Position numbers and translations under genes: made by a program
Source: Nostoc sp. CHAB 5844
GTDB lineage: Bacteria; Cyanobacteriota; Cyanobacteriia; Cyanobacteriales; Nostocaceae
NCBI RefSeq assembly: GCF_020829595.1
Contig: NZ_JAIVFW010000054.1
Coordinates: 1 to 53,151, forward strand
Direction: 5' to 3'
Length of the DNA stretch: 53,151 nucleotides
Notes under the pieces: model-generated
Databases searched by the model: none
Told to the model about the DNA's origin: nothing
Seen by the model: only the letters and a program-made list of their open reading frames with translations
Shown here: positions 33,922-41,702 of the stretch, piece by piece
Layout: every line of letters begins with the position of its first letter
Numbering within the stretch: position 1 is the first letter of the stretch

Positions 33922-34037
33922 TCCAAAATTCTCCATGCATGGACTTGCAGTTCAAAGGTTCGTCGGTATGAGCGATCGCCCGCATTCTGCCCACAAAAAG
34001 TAGGGTTTTCAATCAGGCAATTGCACATTTATTCATC

Positions 34038-34247
34038 CTACTCTTCTTCTAACACTTCTACTAAGTCTTCAATTGATACACCAAAGATATGCGCCAGCTT
34101 TAGTACAGAAGTTAAATTAACCATAGTCATTCCAGGTGAGTTTGCGTAAGTTGCAACAGTGCTATACGGAAGTTCAGAACGCTCAGATACTTCCTTGAGT
34201 GTCCAACCTCGCGCCACAGCAAGTTCTTTAATTCGCAATTTAAACAC
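34038..34247 (-). CDS. XRE-type HTH protein (copy 2 of a tandem pair)
   Basis: 69 aa from a GTG with AGGA upstream. Single XRE domain: LRIKELAVARGWTLKEVSER then SELPYSTVATYANSP and AHIFGVSIEDLVEVLEEE. The same length, same motif spacing and same acidic end as copy 1 indicate an ancient tandem duplication, now with about half of the residues different. The recognition helices (NYNTVRSY versus PYSTVATY) differ, so the two may bind different sites. A 30-bp perfect palindrome lies 51 bp upstream. Confidence 0.82.
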   Translation of the reverse strand: MFKLRIKELAVARGWTLKEVSERSELPYSTVATYANSPGMTMVNLTSVLKLAHIFGVSIEDLVEVLEEE

Positions 34248-34260
34248 GCATCATCCTGAC

Positions 34261-34289
34261 TTGACAGTATCGAGATTTCGATTTTTAAT
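34261..34289 (+). promoter_or_regulatory. Consensus-like sigma70 promoter
   Basis: TTGACA (34261-34266) and TTTAAT (34284-34289) are separated by exactly 17 bp, pointing rightward. Transcription would start near 34297, right at the 34298-34327 palindrome, and run toward the small gene at 34421. Confidence 0.5.
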
Positions 34290-34297
34290 AGTTTTAA

Positions 34298-34327
34298 CCG
34301 CAAAAATCGAGATTTCGATTTTTGCGG
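34298..34327. promoter_or_regulatory. 30-bp perfect stem-loop between XRE copy 2 and divergent gene
   Basis: CCGCAAAAATCGA and TCGATTTTTGCGG form a perfect 13-bp stem with a GATT loop. The half-site ATCGAGATTTCGATTTTT is also found at 34270-34287. It could be the operator of XRE copy 2 or a 5' UTR hairpin of the rightward transcript. Confidence 0.55.
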
Positions 34328-34335
34328 TGGACAGA

Positions 34336-34382
34336 TCAAAAGCGATCGCTCGTCTTGCCTGGAAAACAACAGAGCGATCGCT
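34336..34382. repeat. Upstream repeat of the XRE pair, copy 2
   Basis: Near-identical to 33876-33921 (TCTTGCCTGGAAAACAACAG and GAGCGATCGC shared). It also contains two HIP1 sites. Confidence 0.8.
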
Positions 34383-34420
34383 ATTCTTAACACATCCCAC
34401 AAAATGGGGAACATTGACCT

Positions 34421-34639
34421 ATGATATCAACCTCAAAGCCAAAATCAAATAGTCATCCTTGGTGTATTATTCGGCAACTGCCTAATATGCAACGGATGGT
34501 AGTAGCGCGGTTTCATCGTCGCCATGATGCCGATGCTTATAGGCAAATTATTCAGCGATTGTTACCTCAAGCCAGCCATGTGATTGTGTTTGACACAACA
34601 GTTTCAGAAATACCAAAAGAAGTTGAAATGGATCGCTAA
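34421..34639 (+). CDS. Small conserved-type hypothetical protein
   Basis: 72 aa. The core HPWCIIRQLPNMQRMVVARF then RRHDADAYRQIIQRLLPQ, followed by a strand-like SHVIVFD, looks like a folded alpha/beta mini-protein. I believe similar small proteins occur in other filamentous cyanobacteria, but no function is known to me. It is divergent from XRE copy 2 and followed by a hairpin terminator at 34650-34679, which supports expression. An in-frame start further downstream (MQRMVVARF) is possible but would remove the WCIIRQLP strand. Confidence 0.7.
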   Translation: MISTSKPKSNSHPWCIIRQLPNMQRMVVARFHRRHDADAYRQIIQRLLPQASHVIVFDTTVSEIPKEVEMDR

Positions 34640-34649
34640 TTTCAACAAA

Positions 34650-34679
34650 AAACCGAGAAATTCTCTTGATTCTCGGTTT
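34650..34679 (+). terminator. Stem-loop terminator after the small ORF
   Basis: AAACCGAGAA pairs with TTCTCGGTTT across a 10-nt loop, starting 10 bp after the stop at 34639. A short T-rich tail follows. Confidence 0.6.
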
Positions 34680-34787
34680 AGTTTGCATATCAAAACCCTC
34701 ATTTTATAGAGAAGTACGACTATATTTGTTACAATTTCTTACATTCAAAAATTTGAAATTGTCGAGCGATCGCACTCAATTGCTCTC

Positions 34788-35882
34788 TCAATTAGCAGCT
34801 ACTTCCTGACTGTTGACAGGGACAAAACCAGCTTGTGCGATCGCTCTTTGTCCTTGTTCAGTGAGCAAAAGTTTGGCGTATACTTCCCCAACTTGCTGTT
34901 CTTGACCTTTGTTTTGCTTAATAATTACAAATAATTTAGAAGTAAGTGGGTAAGTACCGTTTTTAATCACTGCCGTATTCAGTTGATTGCGCTTTTGTGG
35001 ACACCCATTTGGCTGCACAACTGGTTCACGGTAGAGAGAAACTAACTGCTCAGAAGTCAATCCCAAAGGCAGTAATTTCACACCACATTGATATATTACT
35101 CCTCTTGCAGAAGCGTAATATACACTGCCTGGAGTTGTTTTGACACGGCGTAATGCTTCTGTAGTGGAGTAAACATACTGGACTTGAGAACTCAAATTTT
35201 GCTTGTCAGCTGGCTTGTCAGGGAATAACAGCGTGTCGGCATTTTCTGGAGATTGGGACAGCGGAACTATTGGTAAGTCTTTTCCGCCTACTTGCTTCCA
35301 GTTAGTAATCTGTCCCAGATAAATTTTTTGTAACTGTTCAACGGTTAAGGCTGGTACTTGAAGTTCTGGGTTAACCACTACTGCAACTCCATCCATACCA
35401 ACTTGACGTTGCTCAATTGTTAAACCTTGTTTTTTAGCTTGAGCTTGTTCTTCATCTGTTAAAGGACGAGATGATTGCGTAAAGTCTAATTTCCCTGCGA
35501 GCAACATTCTAATTCCTGCTCCCGATCCAGGGCTACTATCTTTAGGATGGATGTAGAACAATTGAAATTCTGGACGAGTATTTTGAATCTGTGAATCTAC
35601 TAATTGCCTAATCGATGCCCAAGCAGTACTTCCACCGTAATTGAAAGCACCAATCGGCATATCATTAACATTTGCAAAGGTTGAACCCGTAATAGTACTT
35701 ACAGCTTCAGGATTCTGACTAGAGACAGAAACCGCTCGATTATTGACAAATAAGCGTGGTCTTAGCCATAACCACAATCCGCCAATGAGTAAAATTGTAA
35801 TTAGTTCACCAATGATCAACCCTCTGATCATCTGGATAGCGTCTGGGCTGAGTGAAACAGCTTTTCTGTTACTGTTGCTCAT
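34788..35882 (-). CDS. PstS-like phosphate-family substrate-binding protein
   Basis: 364 aa. It has an N-terminal cytoplasmic stretch and one TM helix (GLIIGELITILLIGGLWLWL, about 25-44), so it is membrane-anchored, then a PBP-like type II binding domain. Family marks include GSTAWASIRQLVDSQIQ at the first binding loop, SPGSGAGIRMLLAGKLDFTQ, SSRPLTDEEQ, VDGVAVVVNPEL-like text (MDGVAVVVNPEL), and LQKIYLGQITNWKQVGG. No pstC/A/B genes are nearby, so it may be a sensor-like or stand-alone binding protein. It is divergent from the Ser/Thr kinase gene 112 bp away. Confidence 0.85.
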   Translation of the reverse strand: MSNSNRKAVSLSPDAIQMIRGLIIGELITILLIGGLWLWLRPRLFVNNRAVSVSSQNPEAVSTITGSTFANVNDMPIGAFNYGGSTAWASIRQLVDSQIQNTRPEFQLFYIHPKDSSPGSGAGIRMLLAGKLDFTQSSRPLTDEEQAQAKKQGLTIEQRQVGMDGVAVVVNPELQVPALTVEQLQKIYLGQITNWKQVGGKDLPIVPLSQSPENADTLLFPDKPADKQNLSSQVQYVYSTTEALRRVKTTPGSVYYASARGVIYQCGVKLLPLGLTSEQLVSLYREPVVQPNGCPQKRNQLNTAVIKNGTYPLTSKLFVIIKQNKGQEQQVGEVYAKLLLTEQGQRAIAQAGFVPVNSQEVAAN

Positions 35883-35994
35883 AGCAATTTAATTTTATTT
35901 TATTAAGCGTTCTTTAATAAAAACTATATATTAAATTTATAAGTAAATACATTTAAGTGAGATTACGCAAAACAACCGTCAGGTACATCGTAAC

Positions 35995-37131
35995 ATGTTA
36001 ACGAAGTTACTAAGTGAACGTTACCAGGTTGTGCAAGTTTTAAGTCAAGGAATGTTTTGTAAAACTTACATGGCTAAAGACACGCATCTTCCTAACCGTC
36101 CCGCCTGCGTCGTCAAGCATTTTTTACCGAGTAGCGAAGTTTCTATTCCTGTGGAAATACGCCGACGGCTATTTAGTCGAGAAACACAAGCGCTGCAAAA
36201 ACTAGGCGACTATGATTTAGTTCCCCATCTGTTGAGTTATTTTGAAGACGAGCAAGAATTTTACTTAGTACAAAAATTTATTGAGGGACATACTCTAAGT
36301 ACAGAACTTCAGCCTGGTTATCGTTGGTCACAAAGCAAAGTTGTTCAACTACTACGAGAAGTTTTAGAAATTCTCAATTTTGTTCACAGTCATGGGTTGA
36401 TACATCGAGATGTCAAACCCAGCAATATTATACGGCGAAGTCAAGACAATCGCTTAGTCTTGATTGATTTTGGTGCTGTTAAGCCAATTTTGACGCAATT
36501 AGTCAAAGACCAAAAAAATTTGGTTCCTATTGAACAATCTACAATTGCGATCGGTACACCTGGATATATGCCTAGTGAGCAACAACGTGGCAGACCAAGA
36601 CCCAATAGTGATATCTATGCTTTAGGTATAATTGCTATTCAAGCACTTACAGGTTTACATCCTACACAATTACCAGAAGACCGAAAGACAGGTGAAATCA
36701 TTTGGCAACATTTAGCTGAGGTGAATGTTGAGTTAACAGCAGTAATTAATAAGATGGTAAGTTACCACTTTCAAGACCGATATAAATCGGCAAAGGAAGT
36801 GTTAGAAGCCCTAGTACCTCTGATTAATCTCTATACTCAAATCAACGATAAAGATGCTACGTTGCTATCAAAAGTTTGTCAAAGTACTTTATCTGCATAT
36901 CACTCTAACTCGGTAGTTAGCAATACAATATCTGTACCATTTCTAGAAAAACCGACAAGTAATCATGAAACTTCGGTTATTCCTAAAAAATCCCCTTTGA
37001 TTTTAGGGTTAGTAATTGGTGTGGTTTCTGGTTTAATTTTGATGATTGTTAGTTACTGGTCTGTGCAGATAATTTCACCTGAACCTAATATGCAAAATTC
37101 TCTACCGAAACCACGCGATATTAATCATTAA
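35995..37131 (+). CDS. PknB-type Ser/Thr kinase with C-terminal TM helix
   Basis: 378 aa. The kinase domain (about residues 8-275) has the VVKHF lysine strand, the catalytic loop HRDVKPSNII, LIDFGAV (DFG) and GTPGYMPSEQ instead of the usual GYAPPEQ. The glycine loop is unusual: LSQGMFCKTYMA lacks most of the GxGxxG glycines found in the paralogue at 3803-6031. A TM helix (LILGLVIGVVSGLILMIVSYWS, about 338-360) anchors it near the C terminus with a short outer tail. It may be a weakly active kinase. Substrates are unknown. Confidence 0.88.
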   Translation: MLTKLLSERYQVVQVLSQGMFCKTYMAKDTHLPNRPACVVKHFLPSSEVSIPVEIRRRLFSRETQALQKLGDYDLVPHLLSYFEDEQEFYLVQKFIEGHTLSTELQPGYRWSQSKVVQLLREVLEILNFVHSHGLIHRDVKPSNIIRRSQDNRLVLIDFGAVKPILTQLVKDQKNLVPIEQSTIAIGTPGYMPSEQQRGRPRPNSDIYALGIIAIQALTGLHPTQLPEDRKTGEIIWQHLAEVNVELTAVINKMVSYHFQDRYKSAKEVLEALVPLINLYTQINDKDATLLSKVCQSTLSAYHSNSVVSNTISVPFLEKPTSNHETSVIPKKSPLILGLVIGVVSGLILMIVSYWSVQIISPEPNMQNSLPKPRDINH

Positions 37132-37151
37132 TTTTGAGTAAATTTAACTAG

Positions 37152-37292
37152 TTAAGAGCCAGAGTTTTGAATTATTTGTGATTGATTATAGTTTGGTTGA
37201 GTGCTATCTCGGTGAATTAAAAATGCCACAATTGCCAGTACGGTTAAATTGACAGCTAAAAGTCCAATAGCGCTCCATACCCAGATTTTCAT
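37152..37292 (-). CDS. 46-aa single-pass membrane protein downstream of crtR
   Basis: Too short for routine ORF lists. It starts at an ATG preceded by GGAGGCTAAA (GGAGG 5 nt away) and encodes MKIWVWSAIGLLAVNLTVLA, continuing IVAFLIHRDSTQPNYN to a polar tail ending NSGS. One TM helix (about residues 4-26) and a hydrophilic C terminus are evident. It begins 16 bp after the crtR stop, so it is probably co-transcribed. No family is recognised. A role with carotenoid-modifying membrane enzymes is only a positional guess. It is convergent with the kinase gene (20-bp gap). Confidence 0.7.
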   Translation of the reverse strand: MKIWVWSAIGLLAVNLTVLAIVAFLIHRDSTQPNYNQSQIIQNSGS

Positions 37293-37308
37293 TTTAGCCT
37301 CCAAATTT

Positions 37309-38211
37309 TTAGTTCTCAGTTGGCTTGTGATGATGAAACCGAATTCCTAAAAAAATGTCGTAAACAAACTCAAAAAAATCTTTCTTTTGTAATAATCCCG
37401 AAGTTTGATAACAACCTTTTTCATCTAAAAGAGGCTTCATCAGATAATATGCTGGTTGATAATTATACCAGGGAATTGAAGGCCAAAGGTGATGAATTAG
37501 GTGATAATTCTGCCCCATAATCAAAAGATTGAGGAGTGGATTGGGGTAAACACGAGCATTTTTCCAGCGATCGCGCTCGACAAAAGGCCGATGTGGCAGA
37601 TAATCAAAAAATAATCCCAGCGCTATGCCGACTATGAAGGCAGGAATGAACCAAAAATTGAGGATATAACCTAAAAAGTGATGCTGAACTGAAATATAAA
37701 CAATACTAACGACAAGCAAGCGGCTGATAAACCACTCCAACAGCTCATACTTACGCCACAACCGCCGTTGAAAGAAAAACACTTCATGGTATAAAAACCT
37801 CACTGCAATCAACCACAAAGGCCCACCTGTAGAGACATAATGATCTGGGTCATCTTTGGGATGATTCACATGGGCGTGATGCTGTAAATGTACACGCGTA
37901 AATACAGGAAAAGCAAAAGCCAATATTAAGGCACTACCATGACCTAGCATCGCGTTGATAATCCGGTTGCGATGCGCCGACTGGTGGCAAGCATCGTGAA
38001 TGACTGAGCCAGAACCATGCAAGGCTAGGGTGTTAATAGAAAAACATAACCAATGAGGCCATTGCCACAGCCAGTAGCCAAAATTTGATAACACCAGCAT
38101 AGTTACAGCAGACAAAAAAATCAGCATTGTCGGGCTGAAATTACCGGGAGGCTCTAAAAATTCCTTGGGCGGGATTTTCAATACTTTTTGTTTTGCCTCC
38201 AACGCGAGCAT
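37309..38211 (-). CDS. crtR: Beta-carotene hydroxylase CrtR
   Basis: 300 aa from the ATG (MLALEAKQKV) with AAGGAG 6 nt upstream; an ATG 18 bp further up is less well placed. It is a membrane fatty-acid-desaturase-like enzyme with the cyanobacterial CrtR signature: HDACHQSAHRN, FTRVHLQHHAHVNHPKDDPD, YHEVFFFQRRLWRKYELLEW, FFDYLPHRPF and GQNYHLIHHLWPSIPWYNYQ. The histidine boxes bind two irons. It hydroxylates beta-ionone rings to give zeaxanthin and is also used in myxol glycoside synthesis in Nostocales. A small membrane-protein gene follows in the same unit. Confidence 0.95.
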   Translation of the reverse strand: MLALEAKQKVLKIPPKEFLEPPGNFSPTMLIFLSAVTMLVLSNFGYWLWQWPHWLCFSINTLALHGSGSVIHDACHQSAHRNRIINAMLGHGSALILAFAFPVFTRVHLQHHAHVNHPKDDPDHYVSTGGPLWLIAVRFLYHEVFFFQRRLWRKYELLEWFISRLLVVSIVYISVQHHFLGYILNFWFIPAFIVGIALGLFFDYLPHRPFVERDRWKNARVYPNPLLNLLIMGQNYHLIHHLWPSIPWYNYQPAYYLMKPLLDEKGCYQTSGLLQKKDFFEFVYDIFLGIRFHHHKPTEN

Positions 38212-38645
38212 TTCTGACTCCTTCTTCATCAAACATTACGAATATACGATAAATCTGAGTAAAAAATAAAGTTTAATGAAGTTTTGTATAGCAATATTTA
38301 TCTACACATTCGTTTAGCAGCAGATGGATAACGCTATGATTCCAGACGAGACCCAAGTATTAGCTGATTGCTAGGGTGTGTCACTCAGTTAGCAAATCGT
38401 CAGTGAAAAAAATCATCCTGGGGAAGGAGGGCATCAAGATTAGTGTACGATAGCTATTCTGTTCTCTAGTCGCTAAGAAGAATCAAAGGGAAAACGGAGC
38501 AGTTTACATTCAACAACCTTTCCTCAGATCTACTCTTTATCTGCTCCTCGCTAACTGCTTAAATTTATTGATGTGGCAGTAACTGAATACAGCATCTCCC
38601 TTAATTTACTATGACTGCTTAACAAGCTCCCTAAAATCAGCCCCT
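38212..38645. other. crtR/pyk divergent promoter region
   Basis: 434 bp without ORF. It should contain promoters for both crtR (leftward) and pyk (rightward). No repeat or strong hairpin was found. Confidence 0.5.
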
Positions 38646-40412
38646 ATGCAATTAAGAGATTCTCTACGTCGGACAAAAATTGTCGCTACAATTGGCCCTG
38701 CTACCAGCAGCCCAGAAATGCTCAAGGCGATTATTGAAGCAGGAGCAACAACGCTGCGGCTGAACTTTTCTCACGGTACTCATGCTGATCATCAGCGTAA
38801 TATTCGCTTAATTAGGCAAACTGCATTTGAACTTAATCAGCCAGTGGCAATTTTGCAAGACTTGCAAGGGCCAAAAATTCGCTTAGGGCGGTTTGAAAAT
38901 GGGTCTATAGTTTTAGCAAAAGGCGATCGCTTCATCTTAACTAATCGCCAAGTTGTAGGTACACAAGACATTAGCTGCGTTACTTACGAATACTTAGCAG
39001 AAGAAGTCCCCGCCGGAGCCAAGATTCTCCTCGATGATGGGCGAGTCGAAATGGTGGTGGAAGATACTAATCGGGAAAAGGGTGATTTATGTTGCCGTGT
39101 GACAGTTGGGGGCAAATTATCCAACAACAAAGGCGTGAACTTTCCTGGAGTTTACCTCTCAATTAAAGCCATGACCGACAAAGACCGAGAGGATCTCATG
39201 TTTGGTCTAGACCAAGGCGTAGACTGGGTAGCACTTTCCTTTGTTCGCAACCCCCAAGATGTCATCGAAATCAAAGAACTGATTTCCAGCACCGGCAAGC
39301 AAGTACCAGTCATTGCCAAAATTGAAAAGCACGAAGCCATTGAACAAATGGAAGCAGTTTTGGCTTTGTGTGATGGTGTAATGGTTGCTAGAGGTGACTT
39401 AGGCGTAGAACTGCCAGCAGAAGATGTTCCTATATTGCAAAAGCGGCTGATTTCCACAGCTAACCGTTTAGGGATTCCAATTATCACCGCTACTCAAATG
39501 TTAGATAGCATGGTGAGCAATCCCCGCCCCACCCGTGCCGAAGTATCAGACGTAGCCAATGCAATTTTAGATGGCACTGATGCAGTCATGCTTTCCAACG
39601 AAACTGCTGTGGGTAACTACCCAGTAGAAGCAGTTGCAACAATGGCGCGTATTGCCGAACGTATAGAACAAGAACAACGGAACTCAGACACACGCCAACA
39701 GAGAGATAGTAGACGTTCCATTCCCAACGCCATCAGCCAAGCCGTAGGTCAAATTGCCGAAAATCTGGGAGCGGCGGCTATTATGACCTTAACCCAAACT
39801 GGGGCGACCGCGCGTAACGTGTCCAAATTTCGTCCCCGCACACCTATTTTAGCTGTCACACCCCATGTAAACGTAGCACGGCAACTGCAATTGGTATGGG
39901 GTGTAAAACCGCTGCTAGTATTAGGGCTACCTTCCACTGGTCAGACATTTCAAGCCGCAATCAACGTCGCCCAAGAGCATAAATTACTTTTTGAAGGCGA
40001 TTTGGTTGTGATGACAGCTGGTACACTCCAAGGCATTTCTGGTTCAACAGATTTAATTAAAGTTGAAGTAGTTACAGCCGTACTGGGTCAAGGAATTGGA
40101 CTGGGACAAGGTTCAGTTAGTGGTCGCGCCAGAGTTGCTCATACAGGTATAGATGTCAGCAACTTCAACCCCGGTGATATCTTAGTAGCACCCCGCACTG
40201 GTGCTGATTTTGTTGAAGCCATACGTAAAGCATCTGGCATTATCACCGAAGAAGAAAGCCTGACATGTCACGCCGCCGTGATTGGTTTACGTTTAGGTGT
40301 ACCTGTGATTGTTGGTGTGAAGAAAGCCACCCAAGTCATTCGTGATGGAGCAATTTTAACCCTGGATGTGCAACGGGGTTTAGTTTACTCTGGCGCTGTG
40401 GGAACACCATAA
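38646..40412 (+). CDS. pyk: Pyruvate kinase with C-terminal PEP-utilising mobile domain
   Basis: 588 aa. The TIM barrel starts RRTKIVATIGPATSSPEML and carries LRLNFSHGTHADH, the active-site helix VIAKIEKHEAIEQ and MVARGDLGVELP. The allosteric C domain follows. The last 100 residues add a PEP-utilising mobile (swivelling) domain with GDILVAPRTGADFVEAIRKA then SGIITEEESLTCHAAVIG, including the TCHAA histidine motif. This long form is typical of cyanobacteria and Bacillus. It catalyses PEP + ADP to pyruvate + ATP. The ATG lacks a clear Shine-Dalgarno but fits the family start. Confidence 0.95.
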   Translation: MQLRDSLRRTKIVATIGPATSSPEMLKAIIEAGATTLRLNFSHGTHADHQRNIRLIRQTAFELNQPVAILQDLQGPKIRLGRFENGSIVLAKGDRFILTNRQVVGTQDISCVTYEYLAEEVPAGAKILLDDGRVEMVVEDTNREKGDLCCRVTVGGKLSNNKGVNFPGVYLSIKAMTDKDREDLMFGLDQGVDWVALSFVRNPQDVIEIKELISSTGKQVPVIAKIEKHEAIEQMEAVLALCDGVMVARGDLGVELPAEDVPILQKRLISTANRLGIPIITATQMLDSMVSNPRPTRAEVSDVANAILDGTDAVMLSNETAVGNYPVEAVATMARIAERIEQEQRNSDTRQQRDSRRSIPNAISQAVGQIAENLGAAAIMTLTQTGATARNVSKFRPRTPILAVTPHVNVARQLQLVWGVKPLLVLGLPSTGQTFQAAINVAQEHKLLFEGDLVVMTAGTLQGISGSTDLIKVEVVTAVLGQGIGLGQGSVSGRARVAHTGIDVSNFNPGDILVAPRTGADFVEAIRKASGIITEEESLTCHAAVIGLRLGVPVIVGVKKATQVIRDGAILTLDVQRGLVYSGAVGTP

Positions 40413-40614
40413 AAAAGGCAGAAGGCAGTCCCGATAAAACAAGTTTCACCGTCATACATCGAAAGGCGCAGTGGCTTGACTTGAGGCGACTGCCGTGCAA
40501 AGAGTTACGCACCAAGATTAGCTGCTAAACTTCGAGAATTATAGCCCTAGCCAGATAGGTTAGGACATTCTAAAACGCTAAAACCAATTGAATGCAAGCA
40601 TTTCACTTTTGAAC

Positions 40615-40701
40615 GCCAGTGAGGGAGTCGGGTTACCCGACGACACTTGCTACAAGTCGGGCATTGCCCGCGATAGCGCAGTATCTCCCCAACGCACTGG
40701 C
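40615..40701. repeat. MITE-like palindromic repeat GCCAGTG..CACTGGC, second copy
   Basis: 87 bp with ends identical to 28108-28193 (GCCAGTGAGGGAGTCGGG and CTCCCCAACGCACTGGC) and a diverged middle. Both copies are in the same orientation. Confidence 0.75.
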
Positions 40702-40914
40702 GACTTTTGACTTTTGACTTTTGCTATAAATGTTGATCCAGATAACTTTTAATTAAAAACGAATTCTATTACCTAAAGAAAACTTTCCTCAAACTAGTAG
40801 TCTCAGGAAGCATGAATAAAGCCTATGCTGGCTAAATATTTAATATTTGAGAACCAAAATTAAGTTCTTCAAATAGTTGTATGTACATCAACTAGCAATG
40901 GAGAAAGTTTTATT

Positions 40915-40936
40915 GAGACGCGAGGTTTCGCGTCTC
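40915..40936 (-). terminator. Hairpin downstream of trxA
   Basis: GAGACGCGA pairs perfectly with TCGCGTCTC (loop GGTT), about 77 bp beyond the trxA stop. On the minus strand it is followed by AATAAAACTTT; on the plus strand by ACAAACTTTTTT. It could serve either direction. Confidence 0.55.
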
Positions 40937-41012
40937 ACAAACTTTTTTACAAATATTTACCTAAAACTAAAGCAAATGAGCGTCTCAAAAGGATTGTATT
41001 ACCGATTGAGGT

Positions 41013-41339
41013 TTAACCAAGATGCTTTTCCAAAGTATTAGCTAATGTAGTTTTGGGTACGGCACCAACGACCATATCAACTTTGGCTCCATCTTTAAAA
41101 ATCATTAATGTGGGAATGCTGCGAATGCCATACTGACTTGCAACTTGAGGATTCTCATCAGTGTTGACTTTCACAACTTTTAGTTGACCATCGTACTGAA
41201 CGGCAATTTCATCGACAACGGGAGCTACCATGCGGCAAGGGCCACACCAGGGTGCCCAAAAATCAACTAAAACAGGTACTTTGCTGTCGAGTACTTCTTG
41301 CTTAAAAGTAGAATCTGTAACTTGTGCGGCTGCTGACAT
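41013..41339 (-). CDS. trxA: Thioredoxin TrxA
   Basis: A 108-aa m-type-like thioredoxin with active site WCGPC (Cys32, Cys35), preceded by VLVDFWAP, then [20 protein letters not shown] with the cis-Pro. It reduces target disulfides in the ferredoxin/NADPH-thioredoxin systems. The gene lies downstream of guaB3 and the Yfr1 RNA on the same strand, the arrangement conserved in many cyanobacteria. Confidence 0.97.
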   Translation of the reverse strand: MSAAAQVTDSTFKQEVLDSKVPVLVDFWAPWCGPCRMVAPVVDEIAVQYDGQLKVVKVNTDENPQVASQYGIRSIPTLMIFKDGAKVDMVVGAVPKTTLANTLEKHLG

Positions 41340-41462
41340 GCCTAAAAACCTTTGCCAATTACATTTCTGAGTTTCGTGAAAATTCTACCATAGCAAAAAC
41401 ATCTGCTTTGAAGAGTAAGGATGTACATTTGCAAAGAAGCTCTAGAATTTATTCATAAACAT

Positions 41463-41532
41463 AAGGAACCGCCCGAACATTAGTCCGGGCGGAGTGTGGT
41501 GTGAGGAGTGAACGGAAACATGCGTCTCCGCT
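41463..41532 (-). ncRNA. yfr1: Yfr1 small RNA
   Basis: Located between guaB3 and trxA on their strand, the known position of Yfr1. Reading leftward: a 5' hairpin CGGAGAC-GCAT-GTTTCCG (41513-41530), the unpaired ultraconserved motif ACTCCTCACAC (41499-41509) followed by CACACTC, and a 3' terminator hairpin CCGCCCGGAC..GTTCGGGCGG (41469-41492) followed by TT. This is the diagnostic Yfr1 architecture. Yfr1 is an abundant cyanobacterial regulatory RNA whose single-stranded motif pairs with mRNA leaders such as those of outer-membrane proteins. Exact ends are estimated. Confidence 0.9.
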
Positions 41533-41538
41533 TTCTCT

Positions 41539-41568
41539 ATTGTAGGCGACACACGGGATTTTTCCAGT
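41539..41568 (-). promoter_or_regulatory. Probable yfr1 promoter
   Basis: On the minus strand TACAAT (41539-41544) lies 7 nt before the proposed Yfr1 5' end and is a good -10 box. The -35 region is weak (TGGAAA-like, about 17 bp upstream). Confidence 0.5.
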
Positions 41569-41615
41569 TGAATATTTAAGAGTCTGGAAAAATTTCCTGA
41601 AGAATTTCAACTGAA

Positions 41616-41645
41616 GTATGAAGTGTAAAGTAGGAAGTATGAAAT
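41616..41645 (+). repeat. STRR (GAAGTATGAAGTGTA heptamers)
   Basis: About four TGAAGTNT units downstream of guaB3 on the plus strand. Confidence 0.65.
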
Positions 41646-41702
41646 TTTATCTTACCCTACGGCAACGCCAAGGGCTAACAGCTTTAAACCTTCATATTTT
41701 CT

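Larger units (their letters stand above)
40413..41012. other. Repeat-rich gap between pyk and trxA, no gene seen
   Basis: 600 bp with a partial GC-rich repeat (40478-40507), the MITE-like element 40615-40701, and a perfect hairpin at 40915-40936. No ORF is convincing. Confidence 0.6.

Noticed and set aside
33827-34012. 61-aa reverse ORF between the two XRE genes
   Set aside because: Consists of the duplicated upstream repeat and the palindrome; no ribosome site and no similarity to a small toxin that I can see.
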